From positions 1 through 64,000 of the forward strand of contig NZ_JBFHFC010000009.1 in assembly GCF_041583835.1 (NCBI RefSeq): a DNA stretch of 64,000 nt, read 5' to 3'. The position numbers and the translations under genes are program-made. Within the stretch, counting starts at the first letter, position 1; the number at the start of each line of letters is the position of its first letter. Under the pieces are notes generated by a model that saw only the letters and a list, made by a program, of their open reading frames with translations, did not search any database and was not told the origin of the DNA. Below, piece by piece: positions 17,384 to 25,952 of this stretch. This DNA comes from Thiomicrorhabdus sp041583835. GTDB taxonomy: Bacteria > Pseudomonadota > Gammaproteobacteria > Thiomicrospirales > Thiomicrospiraceae.

Positions 17384-17411
17384 GCCTGGTTGCGGTTTAG
17401 TAAACCCAGGC
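17384..17411 (+). repeat. nested hairpin in the mlaF leader
   Basis: Outer arms GCCTGG (17384-17389) and CCAGGC (17406-17411) enclose an inner palindrome GGTTTA-G-TAAACC (17394-17406). It lies about 40-70 bp before mlaF, downstream of a possible -10 TAAAAT (17357-17362), so it would be in the leader RNA. No T-run follows. Confidence 0.4.
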
Positions 17412-17451
17412 ATGGCGGGATGGTTTAATTGGCATACTAAGTGGAGTGGTG

Positions 17452-18261
17452 ATGCAATCCGATACACTGATTGACATTCAGGGACTGAGTTTTTCCAGAG
17501 GGAGTAGAACGATCTTTGATAGTTTGGATCTGACTATTCCGAGAGGAAAGGTAACGGCGATCATGGGTCCCAGTGGAACGGGTAAAACCACTTTGCTTAA
17601 GTTGATTGCCGGGCAATTGAAGCCGGCGGCAGGAAAGATCCTGGTCGAAGGTCAGGACGTTCACCGATTAAAGCGCAGCAAGCTTTATGAATTACGCCAA
17701 AAGATGGGGATGCTTTTTCAAAGTGGCGCTCTGCTGACGGATTTGAGCGTATTTGATAATGTCGCTTTCCCGTTGCGGGAACATACCGATTTGCCCGAAT
17801 CGATTATTTACCCATTAGTGTTGATGAAGCTTCAAGCGGTGGGGCTGCAAGGTGCGCGTGATTTAATGCCTGCGGAATTATCCGGCGGTATGTCGCGTCG
17901 CGTCGCTTTGGCGCGCGCAATCGCACTGGATCCGGAAATGATATTTTACGATGAGCCTTTCGTCGGTCAGGATCCGATTACGATGGGCGTGCTCGTAGAA
18001 TTAATTCGTAAGTTGAATGACAGTCTGGGGCTGACCAGCGTCATCGTTTCGCATGATGTGCATGAGGTGTTATCGATTGCGGATAACGTTTGCGTGCTTT
18101 CGGAAGGGCGGATTATAGCCCAGGGGACGCGCGACGAAATATTGAACAGTGAGTCCGATTACGTTAATCAGTTTATTAAAGGGTTGCCTGACGGTCCGGT
18201 TCCGTTTCATTATTCAAAAGAGACTTATCAGCAAGCAATGCTAAATGGGGTGGTTAAGTAA
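17452..18261 (+). CDS. mlaF: phospholipid transport ATPase MlaF
   Basis: MlaF drives the Mla system, which moves phospholipids between the inner and outer membranes to keep outer-membrane asymmetry. Walker A GPSGTGKTT, signature LSGGMSRRVALARA, Walker B MIFYDEPFVGQDP and the H-loop SHDVHE are all present. The FVGQDP ending and the C-terminal tail are MlaF-like. I choose the ATG at 17452, 5 nt after GGAG; GTG codons at 17446 and 17449 overlap that site. Its stop overlaps the mlaE start by one base (TAATG). Confidence 0.96.
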   Translation: MQSDTLIDIQGLSFSRGSRTIFDSLDLTIPRGKVTAIMGPSGTGKTTLLKLIAGQLKPAAGKILVEGQDVHRLKRSKLYELRQKMGMLFQSGALLTDLSVFDNVAFPLREHTDLPESIIYPLVLMKLQAVGLQGARDLMPAELSGGMSRRVALARAIALDPEMIFYDEPFVGQDPITMGVLVELIRKLNDSLGLTSVIVSHDVHEVLSIADNVCVLSEGRIIAQGTRDEILNSESDYVNQFIKGLPDGPVPFHYSKETYQQAMLNGVVK

Positions 18262-19055
18262 TGAAACTGGTTGATCTTTTCTTTACTCGCCTTGCCGGGT
18301 TGGGGCGTCGTTTTATCGCCTTGTTGTCCGGCTTGGGACGAATGGCTTTTTTTGTAATTTCATTGGTTCCGGCGATGCCTTTCGCCTTTATTCGTTTTGA
18401 ATTGTTGGTTAAACAAATTTATGTGGCCGGGGTCCTTTCTCTCCCGATCATTCTGACTGCTGGTCTGTTTGTTGGAATGGTATTAACCCTTCAAGGGTAT
18501 AATGTATTGGTTGACTATAATTCCGCAGAAGCGGTCGGGACGATGACGGCACTTTCCTTGTTGAGAGAGTTGGGGCCGGTTGTGGCGGCACTGTTATTTG
18601 CCGGTCGAGCCGGTTCGGCACTGACCGCCGAGATCGGGTTGATGCGTTCGACCGAACAGATATCGGCTCTGGAAATGATGGCGGTTGACCCGTTGAAATT
18701 TATTTTTGCCCCAAGATTTGCGGCTGCGTTTATTACATTGCCGATGCTTTCGTTGTTGTTTATCGCAATGGGGATTTTGGGCGGTTACATGGTTGGCGTT
18801 GGCTGGTTAGGCGTAGATGAAGGTTCTTTCTGGTCGCAAATGCAGAGTTCTGTTGATTGGCAGGAAGATGTCATGAACGGGATTATCAAATCGATAGCGT
18901 TTGCCGTTTTGATTGCCATCATTGCCCTGTTTCAAGGATTTGATGCGATACCGACTTCCGAGGGGGTGAGTAGTGCCACTACCCGTACGGTAGTGCATTC
19001 TTCTCTGGGCGTATTAGGTTTAGACTTTATTTTAACTACTTTAATGTTTAGTTAA
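18261..19055 (+). CDS. mlaE: phospholipid transport permease MlaE
   Basis: MlaE is the membrane core of the Mla ABC complex. The 264-aa protein has about five or six helices and the MlaE/permease signature LRELGPVVAALLFAGRAGSALTAEIG-type block near residues 95-120, followed by EQISALEMMAVDP. It is translationally coupled to mlaF, and mlaD follows after 30 bp. Confidence 0.96.
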   Translation: MKLVDLFFTRLAGLGRRFIALLSGLGRMAFFVISLVPAMPFAFIRFELLVKQIYVAGVLSLPIILTAGLFVGMVLTLQGYNVLVDYNSAEAVGTMTALSLLRELGPVVAALLFAGRAGSALTAEIGLMRSTEQISALEMMAVDPLKFIFAPRFAAAFITLPMLSLLFIAMGILGGYMVGVGWLGVDEGSFWSQMQSSVDWQEDVMNGIIKSIAFAVLIAIIALFQGFDAIPTSEGVSSATTRTVVHSSLGVLGLDFILTTLMFS

Positions 19056-19085
19056 GGACATTGGAAATAAGAAAGGAATTGTGGA

Positions 19086-19550
19086 ATGAAACGGCAATTG
19101 ACAGTTGAAGTATGGGTAGGGGCATTTGTCTTTATGACGTTAGTTTCCCTAGCCGTCATCGCTTTTCAGGTCAGTAACTTTAGTAGCTGGAAGGAGAAGC
19201 CTAGCTATCAGATTTCCGGGTTGTTTAATAATATCGGCGGTTTGAAAGTTCGAGCACCGGTTAAGATCAGTGGCGTCGTAGTCGGCCGAGTCGTGGGGAT
19301 CAGTGTCGATCAGAAAACCTTCCAGGCAAGAGTGTCGATGAGCGTATTTAAAGAATTTGATGATTTGCCTATCGATACGTCTGGAGCGATTTTGACTTCC
19401 GGGTTGCTGGGAGATCAGTATGTCGGTTTGGTTCCCGGTGCCGATGACGAAGTTTTGAAAGATGGCGATCAACTGGATTTGACGCAATCGGCATTAGTAT
19501 TGGAAGACCTGATTGGTCAGTTTTTGGTTAAGTTTAGTGAGGGGCAGTGA
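19086..19550 (+). CDS. mlaD: MCE-domain phospholipid carrier MlaD
   Basis: MlaD is an inner membrane-anchored MCE protein that forms a hexameric ring over MlaFE. One N-terminal helix (about 9-27) precedes the MCE domain (about 38-117) with GLFNNIGGLKVRAPVKISGVVVGRV and GLLGDQYVGLVPG. The 154-aa length is close to that of the short proteobacterial MlaD (E. coli 183). mlaC overlaps its end by 4 bp. Confidence 0.96.
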   Translation: MKRQLTVEVWVGAFVFMTLVSLAVIAFQVSNFSSWKEKPSYQISGLFNNIGGLKVRAPVKISGVVVGRVVGISVDQKTFQARVSMSVFKEFDDLPIDTSGAILTSGLLGDQYVGLVPGADDEVLKDGDQLDLTQSALVLEDLIGQFLVKFSEGQ

Positions 19551-20224
19551 TTATGAATCGTATTGAAACAACGTCGTTGCGTGGCGTGTTTTTGCAGTGG
19601 GTAGTTGGGATCGCGCTGGCGTTTGGGGTGGCAACGTTTAGTCAGGCTCAGGAAGCGATTTCTCAGGATGACCCAGAAGTGATGATTTCTAAGTTGTCGG
19701 AAAGTGTGATTGCTGCATTGAATGAACAGAGAGCCGAATTGGAAGGTAATCCATCGAAAATCAAAGAGTTCGCGAAGCATTACGTTTTACCTTATGTCGA
19801 TACGCCGAAAATGGCGCGTTATGTGATGGGGCGATATTGGAGAACGACTTCGGATGCGCAAAAGAATGCATTTGTTGAAGAATTTACGACTACGTTGATG
19901 CGTTCTTATTCACAAAGTTTGCTTAAACTGCAAATCAATCGCGTGACGGTTAAACCTAAAGTGGTTGAAAAACCCGGGCGTGTAACCGTGGCTTCGGAAG
20001 TGGAGCAGGCTGACGGCAATAAGACCGATGTGATTTACCGAGCTTATCAGGATAAGGATAGTAAAAAGTGGTTGATCTACGACGTGACCGTCGAAGGGGT
20101 TAGTATGCTTTTGAACTACCGTAAAACGTATGATTCCGAGTTCCAAAAGCTTGGTGTGGATGCGGTGATCGCCGACATGAAAGAAAAGAACAAAGAGTTT
20201 AACGGGGTTTCGTTAGATGGCTGA
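19547..20224 (+). CDS. mlaC: periplasmic phospholipid-binding protein MlaC
   Basis: MlaC shuttles phospholipid across the periplasm between the outer-membrane MlaA complex and MlaFEDB. A signal peptide (about 1-35, ending SQA) is followed by the MlaC/Ttg2D fold, including FAKHYVLPYVDTPKMARYVMGRYWR and WLIYDVTVEGVSMLLNYR. At 225 aa it matches family size. It overlaps mlaD by 4 bp and mlaB by 8 bp. Confidence 0.95.
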   Translation: MIMNRIETTSLRGVFLQWVVGIALAFGVATFSQAQEAISQDDPEVMISKLSESVIAALNEQRAELEGNPSKIKEFAKHYVLPYVDTPKMARYVMGRYWRTTSDAQKNAFVEEFTTTLMRSYSQSLLKLQINRVTVKPKVVEKPGRVTVASEVEQADGNKTDVIYRAYQDKDSKKWLIYDVTVEGVSMLLNYRKTYDSEFQKLGVDAVIADMKEKNKEFNGVSLDG

Positions 20225-20510
20225 AAAGCAGCAAGAGCAAATGGTTTCATGGCGTGATGCCGAGACGTTGTCTCTGCCGCCCGTGGTAACTGTGGAGACG
20301 GCGCCGAAGATTCTTCGTCAGGTAGTACGCGACAAGAAACCGGTATTAGGTGTCGACTTCAGTAATGTGACTCAAGCGGACAGTGTTGCTCTTGCAATGT
20401 TGTTGGCTTGGCAGTCTCAAATGGAATCTCCCTTGAAGGTTTTTGCCCTTCCTGATGAATTGAAAACCTTGATTCATCTTTACGATCTAGAAGGTGCATT
20501 GCACATATAG
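20217..20510 (+). CDS. mlaB: STAS-domain Mla subunit MlaB
   Basis: MlaB is the small cytoplasmic STAS protein needed for MlaF stability and ATPase activity. The 97-aa sequence contains the STAS core VLGVDFSNVTQADSVALAMLLAW, with a Thr/Asp-Ser at the position often phosphorylated in STAS proteins. It overlaps mlaC by 8 bp and closes the mlaFEDCB set. A 121-bp gap follows before the next ABC genes. Confidence 0.93.
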   Translation: MAEKQQEQMVSWRDAETLSLPPVVTVETAPKILRQVVRDKKPVLGVDFSNVTQADSVALAMLLAWQSQMESPLKVFALPDELKTLIHLYDLEGALHI

Positions 20511-20631
20511 TCTATTTTCCGGCTCAATATTTGACTATTGCAGTCGGTTTTTGTGTAATGCGTTCGTTTGAATTTACAGCAATCATTATTTTAGTATTTA
20601 AAAAGTAGTATTTAAGGACGTTGGAAGAAAG

Positions 20632-21549
20632 ATGTCATCTGCAGTGCGGTTTGAGCAAGTAACGAAACAATACGGCGAGTTTGAGGCGCTGAAAGGAATC
20701 TCTTTCGACATTGAAGAGGGCGCTTTTTTTGGTCTTCTGGGTCCGAACGGGGCAGGCAAATCGACTTTGATTAATGCGATGTCGGGGTTGTTAGTGCCTT
20801 CGTCGGGTTCAATTAAGGTGCATGGGCATGATGTAATTCAAGATTATCGTCAAGCCCGCCGCTTATTGGGACTGGTTCCTCAAGAGTTAATTTCAGATCC
20901 GTTTTTCAATATTCGTCAATTGTTGGAGTTGCAATCCGGTTATTTCGGGATTAAAGGGCAACAGCAAAAATTGTGGATTGACGAATTGCTTGAGCGTCTT
21001 GCCCTGTCCGATAAGGTGGACTCGATTACTAACGAGTTGTCCGGCGGGATGAAAAGACGTGTTTTGATTGCGATGGCATTGGTGCACAAACCTCAGGTTT
21101 TAGTGCTGGATGAGCCGACTGCCGGGGTGGATGTCGATCTGAGACATACCTTGTGGGAGTTTGCCAAAGAGTTGCATCAAAAGGGGCATACGATCATTTT
21201 GACAACGCACTATCTGGATGAAGCCGAAGCCTTGTGCGAGAAAGTGGCGATCATGCAAAGAGGCGAAGTCAAGGCATTGGACACAACCAGCGAATTGCTC
21301 TCTACTCATCCATTCCGTTATGTTCGTGTTGCGGTAGAAGATGGAAGCGGCCCTTTGAGTGAATCGTTGCAGTCACGGCTGGTCGAGTCCGATGCGTCAG
21401 GTTACCTGTTTAAGTTGGAGAAAGAGTTGGGCATGTCGGATATGTTGGGAATGATTCATCAAAGCGGCATTGCAGTGAAAGATATTCGGAGTCGCGATGC
21501 GTCTTTGGAAGAGGTGTTTATGGCATTAACAGGAGCGGCGCAGGCATGA
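20632..21549 (+). CDS. ABC-2 type exporter ATPase (YadG-like)
   Basis: This is the ATPase of a two-gene exporter. Walker A GPNGAGKSTL, signature ELSGGMKRRVLIAMAL, Walker B VLVLDEPTAGVD and the H-loop TTHYLDEAEALC are intact. A C-terminal extension (about 230-305) is typical of this family. It overlaps the permease gene by 4 bp. The place between mlaB and ibaG-murA suggests an envelope substrate, but nothing in the sequence names it. Confidence 0.9.
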   Translation: MSSAVRFEQVTKQYGEFEALKGISFDIEEGAFFGLLGPNGAGKSTLINAMSGLLVPSSGSIKVHGHDVIQDYRQARRLLGLVPQELISDPFFNIRQLLELQSGYFGIKGQQQKLWIDELLERLALSDKVDSITNELSGGMKRRVLIAMALVHKPQVLVLDEPTAGVDVDLRHTLWEFAKELHQKGHTIILTTHYLDEAEALCEKVAIMQRGEVKALDTTSELLSTHPFRYVRVAVEDGSGPLSESLQSRLVESDASGYLFKLEKELGMSDMLGMIHQSGIAVKDIRSRDASLEEVFMALTGAAQA

Positions 21550-22316
21550 TGGAATTTAATTTTGCCGGTTGTTGGGCGTTGTTTGTTAAAGAGGTTAAGC
21601 GTTTTTATTCAGTAGTCGTACAGACGGTTTTTGCTCCGGTGGTTTCGACGTTGCTGTATCTGTTGGTGTTCGGTCAGGTAATCGACACGCAGATTGAAGT
21701 GTTCAGCGGTTTGAGTTATAGCCAGTTTTTGATTCCCGGATTGGTGATGATGGCAATATTGCAGAACGCTTTCTCCAATACTTCTTCCAGTTTGATTCAG
21801 TCTAAAATGCACGGGAATTTGACTTTTGCGTTGTTGAGTCCTATTTCGCCTTTGGAATTTTACCTTGCCTTTATCGGCGCTTCGGTAATCCGCGGCTTGG
21901 CTGTCGGTGTGGGTATTTTATTGATCGGTATACTTGGATTTGATCTTTCCGTCGACTCTCCGGCATGGGTGCTGTTGTTTGCCGTCTTGAGTGCGGCGAT
22001 GATGGGTGGTTTGGGTATGCTGGCCGGAATTTTGTCCGATAAGTACGATCAATTGGCCGCATTTCAGAACTTTATCATTATGCCGCTGACGTTTTTAAGT
22101 GGTGTGTTTTATTCGATCCACGCTTTGCCGGAGATTTGGCAGACGGTTTCTCATTTCAATCCGTTCTTTTATATGGTCGACGGATTTCGTTACGGTTTTT
22201 TTGCACAATCTGACGTTGCGGCTTCCTTGAGTTTATGGGTGACGCTGGCTTTCCTGGTTTTAATATCCGCGATAAATCTGATTTTATTGAATAAAGGCGT
22301 TAAAATACGCAAATAA
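21546..22316 (+). CDS. ABC-2 type exporter permease (YadH-like)
   Basis: The 256-aa inner membrane protein has six predicted helices and the ABC-2 pattern. This includes the helix-3 to helix-4 run and the signature LTFLSGVFYSIHALPEIWQ, followed by NPFFYMVDGFRYGFF. It is the partner of the ATPase just upstream and probably exports an envelope component. It overlaps that gene by 4 bp. Confidence 0.9.
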   Translation: MMEFNFAGCWALFVKEVKRFYSVVVQTVFAPVVSTLLYLLVFGQVIDTQIEVFSGLSYSQFLIPGLVMMAILQNAFSNTSSSLIQSKMHGNLTFALLSPISPLEFYLAFIGASVIRGLAVGVGILLIGILGFDLSVDSPAWVLLFAVLSAAMMGGLGMLAGILSDKYDQLAAFQNFIIMPLTFLSGVFYSIHALPEIWQTVSHFNPFFYMVDGFRYGFFAQSDVAASLSLWVTLAFLVLISAINLILLNKGVKIRK

Positions 22317-22333
22317 ATTTTTTGGATAAGTGT

Positions 22334-22552
22334 ATGTCGCCAGATAAGATTAAAGAGCTGATTCAGTCAGCTATTCCAGGTAGTCAAGTTGAAACCTCCG
22401 GTGCCGATTGTAATTTTTCAATCATTGTCACCAGTTCTGAATTTGAAGGAAAGTCTCCGATTCAGAGGCACCGGATGGTAAATGATATTTTTAAGACTCA
22501 GTTTGAGACAGGCGAGTTGCATGCTCTGTCGATTAAAACCCTTGTGAAGTAA
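22334..22552 (+). CDS. ibaG: BolA-family protein IbaG
   Basis: This is a small BolA-type protein, usually a partner of monothiol glutaredoxins in iron-sulfur handling. The 72-aa sequence has the BolA fold with IQRHRMVNDIF and the C-terminal HALSIKT block. I start at ATG 22334; an in-frame TTG at 22322 would add 4 residues. Position directly before murA is conserved in gammaproteobacteria. Confidence 0.88.
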   Translation: MSPDKIKELIQSAIPGSQVETSGADCNFSIIVTSSEFEGKSPIQRHRMVNDIFKTQFETGELHALSIKTLVK

Positions 22553-22586
22553 TCTTTTAAGTTAAATTGAGTTTTATTGTATAAGT

Positions 22587-23846
22587 ATGGATAAGTTAGT
22601 CATAAATGGTCGCGGACACCTGGAAGGGAAAGTTGAAATTTCAGGTTCCAAGAATGCGGCGTTGCCAATTCTAATGGGGTGCTTATTGGCAGAAACCCCG
22701 GTTTCTTTGTCAAATGTCCCTCATTTAAAAGATGTGACTACGACTATACAGCTTCTGGCTTCGATGGGAGTTGAAGTCATGTTCGACGAGCGTCTCAATA
22801 TCGAAATCGATGCTTCTAACGTGACCGTCAAAGAGGCGGAATACGAATTAGTGAAGACTATGAGGGCGTCAATTTTGGTATTGGGTCCTTTATTGGCTCG
22901 CTTCGGTGAGGCAAGGGTTTCTCTGCCGGGTGGTTGTGCGATCGGTTCCCGTCCTGTCAATATTCATATTGAAGGGATGCAGAAGATGGGTGCGGATATC
23001 AGTGTCGAACAGGGGTATATTGTTGCAAAAGCGGGACGCTTGAAAGGGGCTGATATTACCATGCACCCGGTGACGGTAACAGGAACCGAAAACTTGCTGA
23101 TGGCGGCGGTTCTCGCAGAAGGTACGACTTACTTACGAAATGCGGCCCGCGAACCAGAAGTAGTGGATCTTGCCGAATTCCTCAATGCAATGGGTGCAAA
23201 AATTTCTGGTATCGGTACCGACGTATTGGTCGTTGAGGGTGTTGATAGTCTAAAAGGTGTCCATTACGAGGTGATTCCCGATCGAATCGAAGCGGGGACC
23301 TATTTGGCGGCTGCGGCGGTCACTCAGAGTAAAGTGACGGTAACAAAAGCGAATCCCGATCACTTGACGGCGGTTTTGGAAAAGTTTCAAGAGGCCGGAG
23401 CGTTAATCGAAGTCGAAGGTGACAGTATTACCCTGGATATGCGCGGCAGAAAACTGAAGCCGGTTAATATTGTGACGGATCCATATCCTTTGTTTCCTAC
23501 GGATATGCAGGCACAGTTTTTATTGATGAATGTGTTGGCCGAAGGTGAGTCGAGCATTAAAGAAACCATTTTTGAAAATCGTTTCATGCATGTATCCGAA
23601 CTGATTCGAATGGGGGCGGACATTCGTGTCGAGGGTAATACGGCGTACATCAAAGGCGTGGAAAAATTAACCGGTGCGCCGGTTATGGCAACCGACCTTC
23701 GAGCTTCGGCCAGCCTTATTTTGGCGGGCTTGGTGGCTGAAGGCGAGACAGTGGTAAATCGGGTTTACCATATCGATCGAGGGTATGAATTGATCGAAGA
23801 AAAATTCCACAAATTAGGTGCACATATTTACCGTTTGACCAATTAA
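22587..23846 (+). CDS. murA: UDP-N-acetylglucosamine 1-carboxyvinyltransferase MurA
   Basis: MurA adds enolpyruvate from PEP to UDP-GlcNAc, the first committed step of peptidoglycan synthesis and the target of fosfomycin. The 419-aa protein has SKNAALPIL near the start and the active-site cysteine C117 in LPGGCAIGSRP (E. coli C115). It also has FPTDMQAQ and DLRASASLI. A Cys rather than Asp at this site predicts a fosfomycin-sensitive enzyme. Confidence 0.97.
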   Translation: MDKLVINGRGHLEGKVEISGSKNAALPILMGCLLAETPVSLSNVPHLKDVTTTIQLLASMGVEVMFDERLNIEIDASNVTVKEAEYELVKTMRASILVLGPLLARFGEARVSLPGGCAIGSRPVNIHIEGMQKMGADISVEQGYIVAKAGRLKGADITMHPVTVTGTENLLMAAVLAEGTTYLRNAAREPEVVDLAEFLNAMGAKISGIGTDVLVVEGVDSLKGVHYEVIPDRIEAGTYLAAAAVTQSKVTVTKANPDHLTAVLEKFQEAGALIEVEGDSITLDMRGRKLKPVNIVTDPYPLFPTDMQAQFLLMNVLAEGESSIKETIFENRFMHVSELIRMGADIRVEGNTAYIKGVEKLTGAPVMATDLRASASLILAGLVAEGETVVNRVYHIDRGYELIEEKFHKLGAHIYRLTN

Positions 23847-23909
23847 ATCGGGGCTGAAATAACGCCGCGAAATACACCGAATTTTAATTTTAAGTTGTTG
23901 ATGTAGATT

Positions 23910-24551
23910 ATGAAACAAACACTGACTATAGCGCTTTCCAAAGGGCGTATCTATCAGGACACGGTTCCTTTGTTGGAAGCGGCGGGAATAGAGCCTTTGG
24001 AGGATCCGAGCAAAAGCCGTAAGTTGATTATCCCGACGAATCACGATAATGTTCGTTTATTGATCGTACGTGCGACCGATGCGCCGACTTACGTTGCACA
24101 TGGTGCGGCGGATATCGGTGTTGCCGGTAAGGATGTCTTGATGGAGGCACCGGCCGATAATTTATATGAATTATTGGATTTGCAAATTGCTAAGTGTAAG
24201 TTGATGGTAGCAGGTCCCGAAGTTGAAAAGCCTCATGGACATCGCTTGAAGATCGCAACCAAATATTTGAAATCTGCGCAGGCTTATTACGCAGAGAAAG
24301 GTGAGCAGGTTGACCTGATCAAATTGTATGGATCGATGGAAATCGCACCACTGATTGATTTGGCTGACCGTATTGTGGATTTGGTGGACACCGGAAATAC
24401 GCTTCGAGCGAATGGATTGGTTCCAATGGAGCATATTGCGGATATCAGTTCGCGCTTGATTGTGAATCAGCATGCCTATAAAACCAAATTCAACCAGATT
24501 AATGAAATTGTTAAACAATTCCAAACAGTGATAGAGAGTCAAAATGCTTAA
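23910..24551 (+). CDS. hisG: ATP phosphoribosyltransferase HisG, short form
   Basis: HisG catalyses the first step of histidine synthesis, joining ATP and PRPP. At 213 aa it is the short form, which lacks the C-terminal regulatory domain and in known cases works only with HisZ. The N-terminal LTIALSKGRIY, AADIGVAGKD and the PRPP-loop-like DLVDTGNTLRANGL are clear. It overlaps hisD by 8 bp. No hisZ is present in this window. Confidence 0.96.
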   Translation: MKQTLTIALSKGRIYQDTVPLLEAAGIEPLEDPSKSRKLIIPTNHDNVRLLIVRATDAPTYVAHGAADIGVAGKDVLMEAPADNLYELLDLQIAKCKLMVAGPEVEKPHGHRLKIATKYLKSAQAYYAEKGEQVDLIKLYGSMEIAPLIDLADRIVDLVDTGNTLRANGLVPMEHIADISSRLIVNQHAYKTKFNQINEIVKQFQTVIESQNA

Positions 24552-25845
24552 TATTCGTCGTTTATCTGCTAACGCAGCAGGCTTTAGAGAAGAATTAGAT
24601 ACCCTTTTAGCATGGGAAACCGTTTCTAATGACTCGGTTAACGATATTGTTAAAGAGGTCGTAAACAAAGTTCGCACGGAAGGTGATGCGGCGCTTTTGG
24701 AATACACCGAACGTTTTGACCGTTTGGCATTGAAAAGCGGTGCGGAATTGGAAATTCCGATGGAACGAATCAAAAAAGCGTTGGAAACCATTCCTGCCGA
24801 TCAGCGTGAAGCATTGGAATTATCTGCCGAGCGTGTAAAAGCGTATCACGAAAATCAAGTTACCGAATCTTGGAGTTATACCGAAGCTGACGGCACAATG
24901 TTGGGGCAGCAAGTAACGCCTTTGGATAGCGTCGGATTATATGTTCCGGGCGGGAAAGCAGCCTATCCATCATCGGTTATCATGAATGCGATTCCGGCTA
25001 AAGTAGCGGGTGTCGAGACTTTGATCATGGTCGTTCCGACGCCGGACGGTGAAGTGAACGATATGGTATTGGCCGCTGCCGCGATTTGCGGTGTTGACCG
25101 AGTTTTCACCTTGGGCGGAGCTCAGGCCGTAGCCGCGTTGGCTTACGGAACGGAAACCGTACCGGCTGTCGATAAAATCGTCGGTCCCGGTAATATCTTT
25201 GTCGCTACAGCTAAACGTATGGTGTTTGGTACGGTCGGTATCGACATGATTGCCGGTCCGTCTGAAATTTTAGTTTATTGTGATGGTAAAACCGATCCGG
25301 ATTGGATTGCGGTTGACCTATTCTCGCAAGCAGAGCACGATGAAGATGCACAATCAATTCTAGTGACTCAAGATGCCGAATTTGCCGAAAAAGTTTATGA
25401 AAGCATGAACCGTTTATTGCCAACCATGCCGCGTCAGGAAATTATCCGTAAGGCGTTGGATGACCGTGGTGCGATTATTGTCGTTGACGATGAATCTCAA
25501 GCGTTGGAAATGATCAATGTTATCGCTCCTGAACACTTGGAGTTGTCGGTTGAGGATCCACAGGCATTGTTGCCTAAAATCCGTCACGCCGGTGCGATTT
25601 TCATGGGCCGTTATACAGCAGAAGCTCTAGGTGATTACTGTGCGGGGCCAAACCACGTTTTACCTACTTCGCGTACGGCTCGTTTCTCTTCGCCTCTTGG
25701 TGTTTACGATTTCCAGAAACGTTCAAGTCTGATCATGTGTTCGGAAGAGGGTGCGAATGTTTTAGGTAAAGTTGCTGGTGTATTAGCTGACGGCGAAGGT
25801 TTGCAGGCACACGCAGCCTCTGCTCGTTACCGAGTGAAAAACTGA
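24544..25845 (+). CDS. hisD: histidinol dehydrogenase HisD
   Basis: HisD performs the last two oxidations of histidine synthesis, from histidinol to histidine, using NAD+ and zinc. Recognisable blocks are GLYVPGGKAAYPSSV, GGAQAVAALAYGTE, VGPGNIFVATAKR, IDMIAGPSEILV, QAEHDEDAQ and APEHLEL, with GPNHVLPT near the end. Length 433 aa is normal (E. coli 434). It is coupled to hisG by overlap and ends at a clear terminator. Confidence 0.97.
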   Translation: MLNIRRLSANAAGFREELDTLLAWETVSNDSVNDIVKEVVNKVRTEGDAALLEYTERFDRLALKSGAELEIPMERIKKALETIPADQREALELSAERVKAYHENQVTESWSYTEADGTMLGQQVTPLDSVGLYVPGGKAAYPSSVIMNAIPAKVAGVETLIMVVPTPDGEVNDMVLAAAAICGVDRVFTLGGAQAVAALAYGTETVPAVDKIVGPGNIFVATAKRMVFGTVGIDMIAGPSEILVYCDGKTDPDWIAVDLFSQAEHDEDAQSILVTQDAEFAEKVYESMNRLLPTMPRQEIIRKALDDRGAIIVVDDESQALEMINVIAPEHLELSVEDPQALLPKIRHAGAIFMGRYTAEALGDYCAGPNHVLPTSRTARFSSPLGVYDFQKRSSLIMCSEEGANVLGKVAGVLADGEGLQAHAASARYRVKN

Positions 25846-25865
25846 ATCCGTTCTTATCTAAAATA

Positions 25866-25896
25866 AAAAAAACCACCAAGTTTGGTGGTTTTTTTT
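25866..25896. terminator. terminator after hisD
   Basis: AAACCACCAA pairs with TTGGTGGTTT over a tiny loop, with an A-run before and a T-run of eight after. It closes the murA-hisGD run. Confidence 0.92.
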
Positions 25897-25952
25897 GGGT
25901 TAAAGAAACTGAACGTCGTTTAAATTTTCGAAATAACCGTGAGGACGTAAAG

